Part shown: piece after piece, positions 15,981 through 24,686 of the stretch
How the letters are laid out: every line of letters begins with the position of its first letter
Position numbering within the stretch: position 1 is the stretch's first letter
DNA from: a bacterium
Lineage (GTDB): Bacteria > Myxococcota_A > UBA9160 > UBA4427
Assembly: GCA_024742285.1 (NCBI GenBank)
Contig: JANSYR010000014.1
Location: 124,001 to 188,000 of the forward strand
Direction of reading: 5' to 3'
Length of the DNA stretch: 64,000 bases
Made by a program: the position numbers and the translations under genes
The notes under the pieces: generated by a model
Database searches by the model: none
What the model saw: only the letters and a program-made list of their open reading frames with translations
Told to the model about the DNA's origin: nothing

Positions 15981-18344
15981 TCAGCGCGTCGCCGGCGCTC
16001 CGGCGCGGGCGGACTCGAGCTCGGCTGCCACCCGCTCCGCTTGTCGGGCTTCATCGCCGCGTCCGAGTCGGGTCAGCACCTGCGCGACCTCGCGGTGGGC
16101 TGCCGGGCTCGGGCGTCGCTCCGCCAGGCGACGATAGGTCGCGAGCGCCTCGTCGAGCTCGCCCTGCTGGACCTGGATCGTCCCGAGATGGTCGTAGGCC
16201 GCCGCGTTGGTCGGATCCGCCTCGATCGCCCGGGTGAGGAAGCCTTTCGCTTCGCCCGGGCGTCCCTGTTGCCAGACGACGACGCCGAGGCCGGTGAGCG
16301 TCTCGGTGTTGGGCTGCGTCGCGAGGGCCGCGCGAAGGTGACCCTCCGCCTCGGCGAAGCGGCCGGATCGTGCGAGGGACCCGCCGAGATTGAAGTTCGC
16401 GCTCGCCGATCCCGGGTCGAGCGCGAGGGCCTCGCGGTAGAGCTCCTCCGCGTCCTCGGGGAGGCCCTGGCTCTCGAGAACGAAGCCCAGGTCGTTGTAG
16501 ATCGCGGGGTGGGGCTCGATCGCGAGGGACTCGCGGTAGTAGGCCTCGGCCAGCTCGAGTTCGCCGAGATCGACGGACGCGAGGGCCAGGTTGTTGTGGG
16601 CCTTCGCGTGCTTCGGGTCCGCGGCGATCGCCTTCTCGAGGGCGACCACCGCTTCCTCGCTCTTGCCCTGCTGGAAGAGCGAGAAGCCGAGCGCATTCAG
16701 CAGCTCCACGTTCTCGGGCTCCACGGAGAGCCCGCGCTCGTAGAGCCGGACCGCGCCGGGATAGTTGCCGGTCCGCTCGTTGGCCATGCCGGCGCGGAGG
16801 AACGAGTAGGCGTCGAGGAACTTCTCGTCGATCGAAGCCATCGCATCGGACGGGAGCGGGACGAATTCGGGGATGTTCGCCGCGCGATCGCGGCCCGTGA
16901 ATCGCTCGAGGACGACGGGCGGCGTGGAGTTCCCGTCCTCGTCGATGTGGGTGAGGAAGAGCTGGGTGTAGGGCGTGTTGGCCTTCGAGGAGAAGACGAG
17001 CCAGCGGCCGTTGCTCGAGAAGCTGTGCCAGGAGTTCATGTTCTTCGTGTTCGCGCGCAGCCGCCTCGCTTCGCCGCCCTCGGCCGGGATGATGAAGAGC
17101 TCGCTGTCCGGCATGAGCAGCATGTAGTTCTCGGCCTTGCAGAAGACGATCCACTTCCCATCGGGCGAGTACTTGGCGAAGAAGTTGCTCTTCCCGTCGT
17201 GGGACGCGCCGGCGAGGGGCTCGGCCGTCCCGCCCCTGCCGCCGTTCCAGGGCACGCGATAGAGATCGAACTTGAAGGGCTCGTCGTCTTCGATGAACTC
17301 GGGGACGTCCTTCTCGTCGAGCAGGATGCTCGTCGCGTTCGTGACCGCAGGCTTGTCGTAGACCTTCGAGCGCGCGAAGACGATCCACTCGCCGTCGGGG
17401 CTCCAGGTGGGGTTGCTCTGGACGTAGTCGGGATCGTCGGCGCCGGGGAGCGGCGTGTACTCGCCGGTCTCGCGGTCGTAGACGACGAGGATCCCCTTGA
17501 TCGGGAAGAAGAGCTGGGAGTATTCGATCCCGGGCGTCGCGACGAAGACCGCCCGGTCCTTGACCGTGCTGATCACATAGCGCCCGTCGGGCGAAACCTG
17601 GGAGAGGAGCCCGAAGGTCCCCTCGCCATCGTCCCGGCGGTAGTCGCTCCAGGTGATGATCTTCTCGTCGTCGAGGGACATCTGCTTCGACACGGGGAGG
17701 ATCGCATAGCCGCCCTTGTCGTTGCCGTAGTCGACGTCGAGGCCGAGGGTCGAGCCGTCGCCGGAGAAGGAGTGGCAGTTGCCACAGACCGGCAGGTCTT
17801 CCAGCACGATCGGCGGGCGTTCCTCCGAGTCCACGGAGCCGAAGCGCCAGCGGATCCGGGACGGATCCTGGACCGCGTCGATGAACGGAAGCGGGACTTC
17901 CCGGTAGAAGAGGGCGTCGCCCACGGGATCGGTCGAGGTCTGCAAGGAGACGAGCGCGGCGGAGGCCGTCGTCCGGTCCGCGTCGTTTCCGACGACGGCG
18001 AGTTGGGCCGCGTCAGCGATCGAACGACGTTTTATTTCTGACCAGTCCTCTTCGGAAGGGCGCCAGCTCGAGGCGGACACCGGGAAGCGGAGGGGTTCGC
18101 CCTCGCCGGAAAAGCGGACGAGCACCGTCCAGGTCTCGGCGCCCGGCGTCTCGTCGACCCAGGTCACGGTCGGCGCGACGATGTCGGGCGGGAAGAGCGC
18201 GCCTTCGAGCGGGTAGGTGATGGTCAGCTGGCCCGAAGGGGTGTCCGGGAAGTCCACCGGGCCGGCCGGCGAGCAGCTCGACAGGACGATCAGGGTCGCG
18301 CCTAGCATGCCCAGGCGCGCGATCAGGGGGTAGGGAGACGTCAT
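15981..18344 (-). CDS. TolB-like beta-propeller/TPR lipoprotein with a CxxCH motif
   Basis: 787-residue predicted lipoprotein. ATG 18344 begins MTSPYPLIARLGMLGATLI and runs into a lipobox LSSC (Cys24). Order of domains: an Ig-like or carbohydrate-binding-like region with YPLEGALFPPDIVAPTVTW; a single heme-c type motif CGNCH near residue 188; PD40/WD40-like repeats (LSQVSPDGRYVISTV, TWSPDGEWIVFARS, KYSPDGKWIVFCKA, SFSSNGRWLVFSS) at about 235-450; and at least six TPR units from about 530 to the end. It is probably an envelope-anchored scaffold; a lone CGNCH in a propeller protein suggests electron transfer or metal binding. The open frame continues upstream to 19631, but that part lies antisense to the beta-helix gene and is not coding. 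Confidence 0.8.
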   Translation of the reverse strand: MTSPYPLIARLGMLGATLIVLSSCSPAGPVDFPDTPSGQLTITYPLEGALFPPDIVAPTVTWVDETPGAETWTVLVRFSGEGEPLRFPVSASSWRPSEEDWSEIKRRSIADAAQLAVVGNDADRTTASAALVSLQTSTDPVGDALFYREVPLPFIDAVQDPSRIRWRFGSVDSEERPPIVLEDLPVCGNCHSFSGDGSTLGLDVDYGNDKGGYAILPVSKQMSLDDEKIITWSDYRRDDGEGTFGLLSQVSPDGRYVISTVKDRAVFVATPGIEYSQLFFPIKGILVVYDRETGEYTPLPGADDPDYVQSNPTWSPDGEWIVFARSKVYDKPAVTNATSILLDEKDVPEFIEDDEPFKFDLYRVPWNGGRGGTAEPLAGASHDGKSNFFAKYSPDGKWIVFCKAENYMLLMPDSELFIIPAEGGEARRLRANTKNMNSWHSFSSNGRWLVFSSKANTPYTQLFLTHIDEDGNSTPPVVLERFTGRDRAANIPEFVPLPSDAMASIDEKFLDAYSFLRAGMANERTGNYPGAVRLYERGLSVEPENVELLNALGFSLFQQGKSEEAVVALEKAIAADPKHAKAHNNLALASVDLGELELAEAYYRESLAIEPHPAIYNDLGFVLESQGLPEDAEELYREALALDPGSASANFNLGGSLARSGRFAEAEGHLRAALATQPNTETLTGLGVVVWQQGRPGEAKGFLTRAIEADPTNAAAYDHLGTIQVQQGELDEALATYRRLAERRPSPAAHREVAQVLTRLGRGDEARQAERVAAELESARAGAPATR

Positions 18345-18453
18345 GGGGGTCGGTGTCTTCCGGGCATGGGCCCCGCGGGCCGCGTCGAAGGTCGACACGA
18401 TAGCGAGCCGGTGCCCGACCGACGTGGCCCCGAGGCGCGGACCGCGAACCCGC

Positions 18454-18508
18454 GGTCGGTTTTCGACCAAGTTCGAAATTGACTTCGGAAAGCCATTCGG
18501 GGTAGAAG
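18454..18508 (+). promoter_or_regulatory. Divergent regulatory region: inverted repeat and sigma70-like promoter
   Basis: Between the lipoprotein gene (minus) and the beta-helix gene (plus) there is an inverted repeat GGTCG-GTTTT-CGACC (18454-18468). It is followed by TTGACT (18479-18484), an 18-nt spacer and TAGAAG (18503-18508), reading toward the beta-helix gene. The -35 box is good (5 of 6); the -10 box is weak (4 of 6). Confidence 0.4.
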
Positions 18509-18584
18509 GAATGGGCGGGGAAGCTGCGTCTTCTCCCGTGCCCTTCCGTCTGGATCCCGGGATCGCCCGGGATGGAGAATGCCG

Positions 18585-19781
18585 ATGCTCCTGCGCCGCG
18601 CCCCGTCGATCCTCGCGATCGCCCTCCTTCTGATCGCTGCCGCGTCCGTTTCGGTCGCCGCGGTCCACCGCGTCCGCGCGGGCGAGTCGATCCAGGCCGC
18701 CCTCGACGCGGCCGATTCGGGCGACACGATCCTCGTCGATCCGGGGACCTATCAGGAGGACCCGACCAGCCTCTACGGCCTCCACGTGACCAAGAGCAAC
18801 ATCCGCCTGATCGGCCGCGTGAACAAGGGCATCGGCGAGGCCGGCAAGGTCCGGCTGCTCGCGACCGGCGACCAGGAAACCGGGATCTACGCGGCGCCTC
18901 CCGGCTGCGAGTACACCGACGACGCGTGCCCCGATCAGATCGAGGACTTCCACGTCCGCGGCTTCACCGTCGAGGGCTTCCCGCGCAACGGCATCCAGAC
19001 GCGTTGGGTCGACGGCTTCCGGTTCATCCACAACGAATCGGTGAACAACCTCAACAACGGCATCTACCCGACGCTCTCCGCCAACGGGCTCGTTCGCGCG
19101 AACGTGTCCTACGGCTCGCTCGACACCGCCATGTGGGTCGCCGGCTCGGAGAACGTCCGGGTCGTCAAGAACGAGGTCTTCGGCAGCCCGATCGGTCTGG
19201 AGATCACCGTTTCGAACAACGTCGTCGTGTCCCGGAACGACATCCACGACAACACCGTGGGCGTCGGCCTCTTCCACCCGAACGCCGCGGGCAATCCGCC
19301 GCTGCCGGTGATGGAGAACTGGGTGATCCGCAACAACCGGATCTACGACAACAACCTGCCGAACCCCGCGCCCGTCGGTTCTTTCCAGGCGGGGCTGCCC
19401 CTCGGCGGCGGTGTGCTGCTGCTGGGCGTGAGCGATCACGTCATCAAGAACAACTGGATCGTCGACAACGACTTCTACGGCGTCGGTGTGCTCGGTTGGT
19501 GTACGGCCCTTAGCTTCGACCCGACCCGGAACTGCGAGGCTCGGCCGCCGATCGCGAACCCGTCCGCGAACGACAACAAGGTCGCCAGGAACGTGATCAA
19601 GAACAACGGTCAGGCGCCGCCCGCGGAGCATCCCCTCGCACCCTTGGCGAGCGACGTGATCTACCTGCAGACGCCGCCCTTCGAGCCGGGAACGGGCAAT
19701 TGCTTCCGGAACAATCGGCCCTCGGACCTGACCTTCTTCTCGAGCGAGCCGGACGGTCTGCTGCCTACGGACGGTTGCTAG
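18585..19781 (+). CDS. Secreted right-handed parallel beta-helix protein
   Basis: About 398 residues with an N-terminal Sec signal (LLRRAPSILAIALLLIAAAS, cleavage near VAA-VH), then the NosD/DUF1565-type opening RAGESIQAALDAADSGDTIL. Asn-rich beta-helix coils follow: NGIQTRWVDGFRFIHNESVN, ENVRVVKNEVFG, NNVVVSRNDIHDNTVGVGLF and NNWIVDNDFYGVGVLGW. Such pectate-lyase-like helices bind or cleave polysaccharides, or serve structural roles. No catalytic residues can be assigned. Two in-frame ATGs (18579 and 18585) compete; GGAG lies 7 nt before the second, so I prefer it. Several Cys in the mature part (PGCEYTDDACPD, the final DGC) could form disulfides outside the cytoplasm. Confidence 0.82.
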   Translation: MLLRRAPSILAIALLLIAAASVSVAAVHRVRAGESIQAALDAADSGDTILVDPGTYQEDPTSLYGLHVTKSNIRLIGRVNKGIGEAGKVRLLATGDQETGIYAAPPGCEYTDDACPDQIEDFHVRGFTVEGFPRNGIQTRWVDGFRFIHNESVNNLNNGIYPTLSANGLVRANVSYGSLDTAMWVAGSENVRVVKNEVFGSPIGLEITVSNNVVVSRNDIHDNTVGVGLFHPNAAGNPPLPVMENWVIRNNRIYDNNLPNPAPVGSFQAGLPLGGGVLLLGVSDHVIKNNWIVDNDFYGVGVLGWCTALSFDPTRNCEARPPIANPSANDNKVARNVIKNNGQAPPAEHPLAPLASDVIYLQTPPFEPGTGNCFRNNRPSDLTFFSSEPDGLLPTDGC

Positions 19782-19904
19782 CGCGGGACGGCGGCCAGCG
19801 CGCTCGCCGCGCAGCCCTTCGTTCCGGGTGAGGCGTTCTGCGCTGGCGCGCGCCTTGCGCTAACGATCGGGTGCGCACCGCCGATCGCGTGCCCGAGGAA
19901 CGAC

Positions 19905-21101
19905 GTGCCCTCCGAAGCCTCCGCCGAGACCATCGCCTCCCGAGGGTGTCGCGTCGTCGTGCGGCGCGTCGAAGGCGCGATCGCGCGTGAGTTCTTCCTC
20001 TTGGCGGAGCCCACGGAAGTCGGTGCGGACGCCGGCGTTCAGGCCGGAGGCGTCTATCGGGCGATCGACGCGTTCCTCGCGAACGAGGGGGCTTCCTGGG
20101 CGGATGTGCTTCGCGAGACCGTCTTTTTCGCCTCCCACACCCGCGACCTCGACGACGTTCGCGCGGCGCGCCAGCGCGTCGTCGGCGCCGCCGGGCTGCC
20201 GCCGCTCGAGATCGAGCAGCCACCGCTCGAAGTGGGCGCGCGGCTCCTCACGGCGATCCATTTCCGTGTTCCGCAGCCGGGTGCGAAGGGCGCCTCGGCG
20301 GAGGTCGTTCGGATCGCCGATGTGGGCCCGCCGGACGACGGCCCCGCGGCCGTCGCGGTCCGGCGGGCGACGGAAGATGGGTGCCGTCTCGATTGCGCGG
20401 CGGTTTTCGGTGCCGGTGGGGACGCGCTCGTGCAGACGCGGAGTGCCTTCGCGCAGGCGGCGGCGCTCCTCGAATGCGCGGGGCTCGACTTCGGCGACGT
20501 CGTACGGACGTGGATCCATCTGCGCGACATCGATCGCGACTACGATGCGCTGAACGAGGGACGGCGCGCCTTCTTCGCGGAGCGGGGCATCACGTCGCCG
20601 CCCGCGAGCACGGGGATCGGTGGCGGTCCTTCCGCACCGGCGCACGATCTCTGCCTCGGCTTCGAAGCCATTCGTCGCGATGGCGGTCGCGCGACCTCGG
20701 TGATGCATGCGGCGACGCTGAACGAGGCGCCCGAATACGGTGCGGACTTCGTTCGTGGGCTCCGCGTCGTCGGGGAGAATGGCACGTTCCTCCACGTCTC
20801 CGGCACGGCGAGCGTCGACGAGGCCGGAAGGACGGCGCATCCGGGCGACTTCGATGCCCAGGCCGATCGGATGCTCCTGAACGTCCGAACGCTCCTCGAC
20901 GGACAGGGCGCGGGCTTCGGGCACATCGTCTCCGCGATCACCTACGTGAAGCGCCGCGCGGACGCGGATCGCCTCGGCGAGGCCCTCGCGCGGGCGGGCT
21001 TCTCCGGCTTCCCGCATGCGCTCGTCGAAGCGCCGGTCTGCCGACCGGATCTCCTCTGTGAGACCGAGGCGATCGCGTACCTTCCGAACGACGCGGCCTG
21101 A
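19905..21101 (+). CDS. Triple RidA/YjgF-like (chorismatase-like) protein
   Basis: 398 residues starting at GTG 19905 (GAGGAA 4 nt upstream). Three successive Rid-type modules can be seen. Module 1 (about 1-120) has AGGVYRAIDAFLANEGASWA and VLRETVFFASH. Module 2 (about 150-260) has LLECAGLDFGDVVRTWIHLR, DIDRDYDALNEGRRAFF and a STGIGG loop. Module 3 (about 265-398) ends with FPHALVEAPVCRPDLLCETE, closest to the catalytic Arg/Glu region of true RidA imine deaminases. FkbO/Hyg5-type chorismatases share a multi-Rid architecture, but I cannot confirm chorismate-binding residues. It may be a Rid-family hydrolase of imines or enol ethers. Oddly isolated, with no biosynthetic cluster around it. Confidence 0.65.
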   Translation: MPSEASAETIASRGCRVVVRRVEGAIAREFFLLAEPTEVGADAGVQAGGVYRAIDAFLANEGASWADVLRETVFFASHTRDLDDVRAARQRVVGAAGLPPLEIEQPPLEVGARLLTAIHFRVPQPGAKGASAEVVRIADVGPPDDGPAAVAVRRATEDGCRLDCAAVFGAGGDALVQTRSAFAQAAALLECAGLDFGDVVRTWIHLRDIDRDYDALNEGRRAFFAERGITSPPASTGIGGGPSAPAHDLCLGFEAIRRDGGRATSVMHAATLNEAPEYGADFVRGLRVVGENGTFLHVSGTASVDEAGRTAHPGDFDAQADRMLLNVRTLLDGQGAGFGHIVSAITYVKRRADADRLGEALARAGFSGFPHALVEAPVCRPDLLCETEAIAYLPNDAA

Positions 21102-21110
21102 CGGGCTTCG

Positions 21111-21192
21111 ACGGAGAGAGCCCTCGGCCCTGACGGTAGAGTGCCCTCAGCCCCGACCGAGAGAGCCCTCAGCCTCGACCGAGATAGGGCTG
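21111..21192. repeat. Three and a half imperfect 22-23 bp tandem repeats
   Basis: Units beginning GACGGAGAGAGCCCTCGGCC (21111), GACGGTAGAGTGCCCTCAGC (21133), GACCGAGAGAGCCCTCAGCC (21156) and a partial GACCGAGATAGGGCT (21178-21192). The array lies between convergent genes and covers the last codons and stop of the SDR gene, so its final 5-6 residues are encoded by repeat units. AGCCCT and AGGGCT in units 3-4 can also pair as a hairpin. Confidence 0.7.
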
Positions 21193-21891
21193 CGTCAGCG
21201 GCAGGATGATCGACGAGAGCACGTTCGTCTCGGGCGCCATCGTGACCATCGACAGCGCCGCGCGACCGATGTCCTCGAGCGGGACCATGCCCTCGGTGTC
21301 CCGGACCTGATCGACGAAGTCGCCCCAGATGTTGGTCGGGACGTTGCCCGGGTGGAGGGCGCTCACCGCGATGCCGTGCTCCCGGGCGTCGAGCGCGAGG
21401 GAGCGGGTCATGCCGTCGAGGGCGAACTTGCTCGTCGTGTAGGCGACCGAGTGGGGACGCGACATCTGGCCCGAGATGCTGCCGATGTTGAGGATCCGAC
21501 CGGACTTGCGCGGAATCATCTGCTGGAGCGCCTTCCGGGCACAAAGGAAGCAGCCGGTGACGTTCACGCCGATGACCTGCCGGAAATCGTCCGGGGGGAG
21601 CTCGTGGGTCGGGCAGGGCTTGGCCATGCCGGCGTTGTTCACCAGGATGTCGACCGGGCCGAACTCGCTCGCGACGCGATCGAAGAGCGCGTCGACCTGC
21701 GCGTCCTCGAGCACGTCCGTCGGGATCGCGACGGCGTTCGGGATCTCCTTCGCGGCGGCTTCGAGGCGCTCGACGCCCCGGGCGGCGAGGATGCAGGTCG
21801 CGTCCTCGGCGGCGAAGGCTTCGGCGATCGCGCGGCCGATGCCGCTGCCACCGCCGGTGATCACGGCGATCTTTCCGTCCAGCTGTCCCAT
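21169..21891 (-). CDS. Short-chain dehydrogenase/reductase
   Basis: 240-residue classical SDR with TGGGSGIG, NNAG, catalytic Ser in NIGSISGQ and YTTSK. It most resembles 3-oxoacyl-ACP/alcohol dehydrogenase-type members of the FabG group. The C-terminus (IILPLTQPYLGRG) departs from the usual GxxxxVDGG ending, and its last codons lie inside the tandem-repeat patch, so the original end may have been rewritten by repeat growth. Divergent from the DUF1214 gene across 130 nt; the start at 21891 has no strong Shine-Dalgarno, but the homology begins immediately (QLDGKIAVITGG). Confidence 0.9.
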   Translation of the reverse strand: MGQLDGKIAVITGGGSGIGRAIAEAFAAEDATCILAARGVERLEAAAKEIPNAVAIPTDVLEDAQVDALFDRVASEFGPVDILVNNAGMAKPCPTHELPPDDFRQVIGVNVTGCFLCARKALQQMIPRKSGRILNIGSISGQMSRPHSVAYTTSKFALDGMTRSLALDAREHGIAVSALHPGNVPTNIWGDFVDQVRDTEGMVPLEDIGRAALSMVTMAPETNVLSSIILPLTQPYLGRG

Positions 21892-22021
21892 GGTTGGTTT
21901 GCTCCGGTTGGGGTCGAGGGTCGTTTCGAGTCTGGTTTCGGGCTCCGCCGGAGTCTATTGCGCGCGGGACGCATTCGGCCACCATCGAACGGCGACGTCG
22001 AGTCGCGCGAAAGGAATCCCG

Positions 22022-23146
22022 ATGACGCCCCTCGAGACCGCGAGCCGAAAGAAGCTGCACGAGCTTCTCGACCTGATCCGTGAGGTCGACGAGCGACGCT
22101 ACGGACCCGAGTGGGGGATCGAGAGCCAGGGCGACGTCGCCGATGGCCACCGGAATCTGATGCACGTGCTCGAGGGCGGGCTCTTCTCGCACTTCGACGC
22201 GGATCCGGAGCGTCCCGTCTTCCGCCGGATCGTGTCGCCGACCCGCAAGTTCCGGGGCGACAACGGGGACGCGATCTACTTCGACGCGGCCATCCGCCCC
22301 GATCGCGAATACGTCGTGAAGGGCAACATGGCGGGGGCGGTCTACGTCTCGATCACGATCGAGGAAGGGCCCGGCGAGGGCGCCTACGCGACCGGGACGG
22401 CGGCGGGCCTGCACGACGGCGAGTTCGACGTCGACGCCAACGGGAACTTCGAGATCGTGCTCTCCGCGAAGAAGCACGACCGGAACTGGCTGGAGCTCAC
22501 GCCGACCGCGAGCCGGATCACCACGCGGCACTATTTCGAGGAGGAACGCTGCGTCGCTGCGGACCCATCGAGACACGTCCCGCTCTCGATCGAACCCGTC
22601 GTCGACCCTGGACCGCCGCCCGCCTGGACGCCGGAAGGCCAGGACGAGCGCGTCGCCGCGAGCATTCAGCGCGTCATCAACTTCGTTCGCGGAGACACGC
22701 TCGACCAGCCGCCGCGGAAGCCGCAAGAGCAGCCGAGCTGGGTCTCGACCACGCCAAACGTCTTCAACGCGCCCGAGAAGCCGGGCGACCTGGCGTTCTC
22801 GGCGATGGACATCGCGTACACGATGGCGCCCTACGTGATCGGTCCGGATCAGGCCCTGGTGATCACGGGGCGCTTTCCCGAATGCCGCTTCGCGAACGTC
22901 TGCCTCTGGAACCGGTACATCCAGAGCTACGACTTCAACAACCGCCGGATCTCCCTCAACCGGAAGCAGACGGCCCTCGAGCCCGACGGTTCCTTCCGGA
23001 TGGTGATCGCGCACGAGGACCCGGGGACGCCCAACTGGCTCGACACGGAAGGTCGGCCCTTCGGGATGGTCTATTGGCGCTTCCTGCTGCCCGAGGGCGA
23101 GGTCGAGACGCCCCAGGCGCAAGTGGTGGACTTCGCCTCGCTCTGA
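22022..23146 (+). CDS. DUF1214 domain-containing protein
   Basis: 374 residues. The start is ATG 22022 because AAGGA lies 7 nt upstream and the long open extension to 21476 is antisense to the SDR gene. The N-terminal half (ASRKKLHELLDLIREVDERR, then FRRIVSPTRKFRGDNGDAIY) and the C-terminal DUF1214 module (LVITGRFPECRFANVCLWNR and FNNRRISLNRKQ) match a class found with steroid and hydrocarbon genes. No catalytic mechanism is established for DUF1214; it is often paired with DUF1254. No signal peptide is visible, unlike many DUF1214 proteins. Confidence 0.75.
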   Translation: MTPLETASRKKLHELLDLIREVDERRYGPEWGIESQGDVADGHRNLMHVLEGGLFSHFDADPERPVFRRIVSPTRKFRGDNGDAIYFDAAIRPDREYVVKGNMAGAVYVSITIEEGPGEGAYATGTAAGLHDGEFDVDANGNFEIVLSAKKHDRNWLELTPTASRITTRHYFEEERCVAADPSRHVPLSIEPVVDPGPPPAWTPEGQDERVAASIQRVINFVRGDTLDQPPRKPQEQPSWVSTTPNVFNAPEKPGDLAFSAMDIAYTMAPYVIGPDQALVITGRFPECRFANVCLWNRYIQSYDFNNRRISLNRKQTALEPDGSFRMVIAHEDPGTPNWLDTEGRPFGMVYWRFLLPEGEVETPQAQVVDFASL

Positions 23147-23194
23147 GAGAGGATCGGTCCGGTCGAGGAGGTGCAGGACGCGGGCTTCGGGCCG

Positions 23195-23240
23195 TGCAGC
23201 GCGCGCGCTGCATTTCGCTCGGGGCGGAGCTGTCTATCCT
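23195..23240 (+). promoter_or_regulatory. 18-bp perfect palindrome followed by a -10-like box
   Basis: TGCAGCGCGCGCGCTGCA (23195-23212) is a perfect 18-bp palindrome. TATCCT (23235-23240) follows 22 nt later and 36 nt before the methyltransferase start, and could be its -10 box. The palindrome could be an operator for that promoter or a compact hairpin ending the DUF1214 transcript; nothing here decides. Confidence 0.35.
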
Positions 23241-23276
23241 GTGGGGGCGTCCCGACCGCGCCCGCGGAGGTCCCCG

Positions 23277-23894
23277 ATGAGTACCGCTACCGCCTTCTGG
23301 AACTGGCTCGCGCCACGTTATGCGAGACAGCCGATCGCCGACGAGGCCGCCTACGAGAAGAAGCTCGCGATGACGCAGGCGCACTTCACCCCCGAGATGC
23401 GGGTCGTGGAGTTCGGGTGTGGAACGGGATCGACGGCGGTCCGGCACGCGCCCCACGTGGGCGCCTATGTCGGAATCGACGTCGCCGAACGGATGGTCGC
23501 GATCGGGCGGGAAAAGGCGGAGCTCGCCGGCTTGCGTCACCTCGACTTCGTCGTGGGGACGCTCGAGGAAGCAGGCCTCGAGGCGGAGAGCTTCGACGCG
23601 GCGATCGGCCTCAACATCCTCCACCTTCTGCCCGATCTCGACGCGACCCTCGAAACGGTCGCGCGGGTGCTGAAGCCCGGCGGTCTCTTCGTGTCGTCGA
23701 CGGTCTGTCTCGATGAGGTGGCGGGGCGGCTCGCCCGGATCGGGCGGCTCGTGCGCTTCGTGCCCTTCATGCCGACCGTCGTGCCGCTCACGGCCGACGG
23801 GCTCGTCGCGAAGCTCGAACGCGTCGGCTTCGCGGTCGAGGAACGCTGGGATCAGGCGGCGGGCATCGTCTTCGTGATCGCGCGCCGCTCGTAG
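23277..23894 (+). CDS. Class I SAM-dependent methyltransferase
   Basis: 205 residues from ATG 23277 (GGAGG 6 nt upstream). The SAM-binding motif I is VVEFGCGTGSTA (about 42-53), the acidic end of strand 2 is YVGIDVAERM, motif post I/IV is SFDAAIGLNILHLL, and LKPGGLFVSSTV is the motif VI strand. This is the UbiE/Methyltransf_11 type, acting on a small lipophilic or quinone-like acceptor in the cytosol. Two hydrophobic stretches in the C-terminal half (LVRFVPFMPTVVPLTADGL) suggest a lipid-facing acceptor site. Single gene; the acceptor is unknown. Confidence 0.88.
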   Translation: MSTATAFWNWLAPRYARQPIADEAAYEKKLAMTQAHFTPEMRVVEFGCGTGSTAVRHAPHVGAYVGIDVAERMVAIGREKAELAGLRHLDFVVGTLEEAGLEAESFDAAIGLNILHLLPDLDATLETVARVLKPGGLFVSSTVCLDEVAGRLARIGRLVRFVPFMPTVVPLTADGLVAKLERVGFAVEERWDQAAGIVFVIARRS

Positions 23895-23954
23895 GTTCGG
23901 CGCGTCCGGGAGCGAGCCGGTCGCGCCGCACGGAGGCTTCGCCTCGATCCTTCG

Positions 23955-24686
23955 TCACGAAGGGGCCGGGTCGTCTCTCGTCGCGTAGGTCCGATAGAGG
24001 GCGTAGCCGACCGCCGCCGGCCAGCAGAAGACCATCAGCACGAGGAAGACGGGGATCGAGAACGGAACGCCGCCCAGGCTCTCCGGCTTCGGCGCGGACT
24101 CGTTACGAAGCCGATCGAGGACGGCCCGCCGTCGCTCGTCGAGCGTGTCGATGCAGACCGGATCCCCGCAATACGGGCAGGTGGGGATGCGCGTGAATCC
24201 GATCGGCACCTCGATCGAGATCTCCCCGAGGCAGGCGTCGCACTTCTCCACGTGGAATCGCACGTCGCGGAGTCGGCCGTCCTGGATGACGCCGTTCGAC
24301 CGGTCGTGGACGTAGTGGGCCAGGGCGCGGGTGTTGAGCAGCTTGACGGCGTCGTCGAGCTCCTCGCGCGTGTAGTGCGAGTTCGCGACGAACTCGTCGA
24401 CGCGGAGCTGGGCGTGACTTCGCAGGACCTTCCAGATCGAGAGGATGCGTCGCTCCCGCGCGCGGATCCGACGACCGGCCCAGAGACACGCGATGGGCGG
24501 ACACACCGCCATCGTGAAATGGAAGCCGTGATCCCACGCGAGTCGGACGACCGCTTCCTCGCCTCCGTCTCCGAGCGCGACCATCGCCACCGCCGCCGAG
24601 ACGACGAACACGCCCGCGAGTCCGATCCCACCCACGCGGATCAGGACGTCGTCCAGCTTGTACAGGTTCGTCGACTCGGGCGTCAT
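23955..24686 (-). CDS. Membrane protein with a CxxC zinc-ribbon-like domain
   Basis: 243 residues that I do not recognise as a named family. Predicted layout: TM1 (about 16-38, LIRVGGIGLAGVFVVSAAVA), TM2 (about 57-70, TMAVCPPIACLWAG), a helical cytosolic region resembling a winged helix (VLRSHAQLRVDEFVANSHYT then REELDDAVKLLNTRALAHYV), a four-Cys knuckle (CDAC at about 149-152 and CPYC at about 170-173) and TM3 (about 213-233). The pattern suggests a membrane-anchored metal-binding or redox-sensing protein. Minus strand, 85 nt after the DUF3237 gene, possibly the last gene of the MaoC-to-DUF3237 operon. Confidence 0.7.
   Translation of the reverse strand: MTPESTNLYKLDDVLIRVGGIGLAGVFVVSAAVAMVALGDGGEEAVVRLAWDHGFHFTMAVCPPIACLWAGRRIRARERRILSIWKVLRSHAQLRVDEFVANSHYTREELDDAVKLLNTRALAHYVHDRSNGVIQDGRLRDVRFHVEKCDACLGEISIEVPIGFTRIPTCPYCGDPVCIDTLDERRRAVLDRLRNESAPKPESLGGVPFSIPVFLVLMVFCWPAAVGYALYRTYATRDDPAPS

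Noticed and set aside
18345-19631. N-terminal extension of the TolB/TPR lipoprotein
   Set aside because: It lies antisense to the beta-helix gene, and the lipobox only makes sense from ATG 18344.
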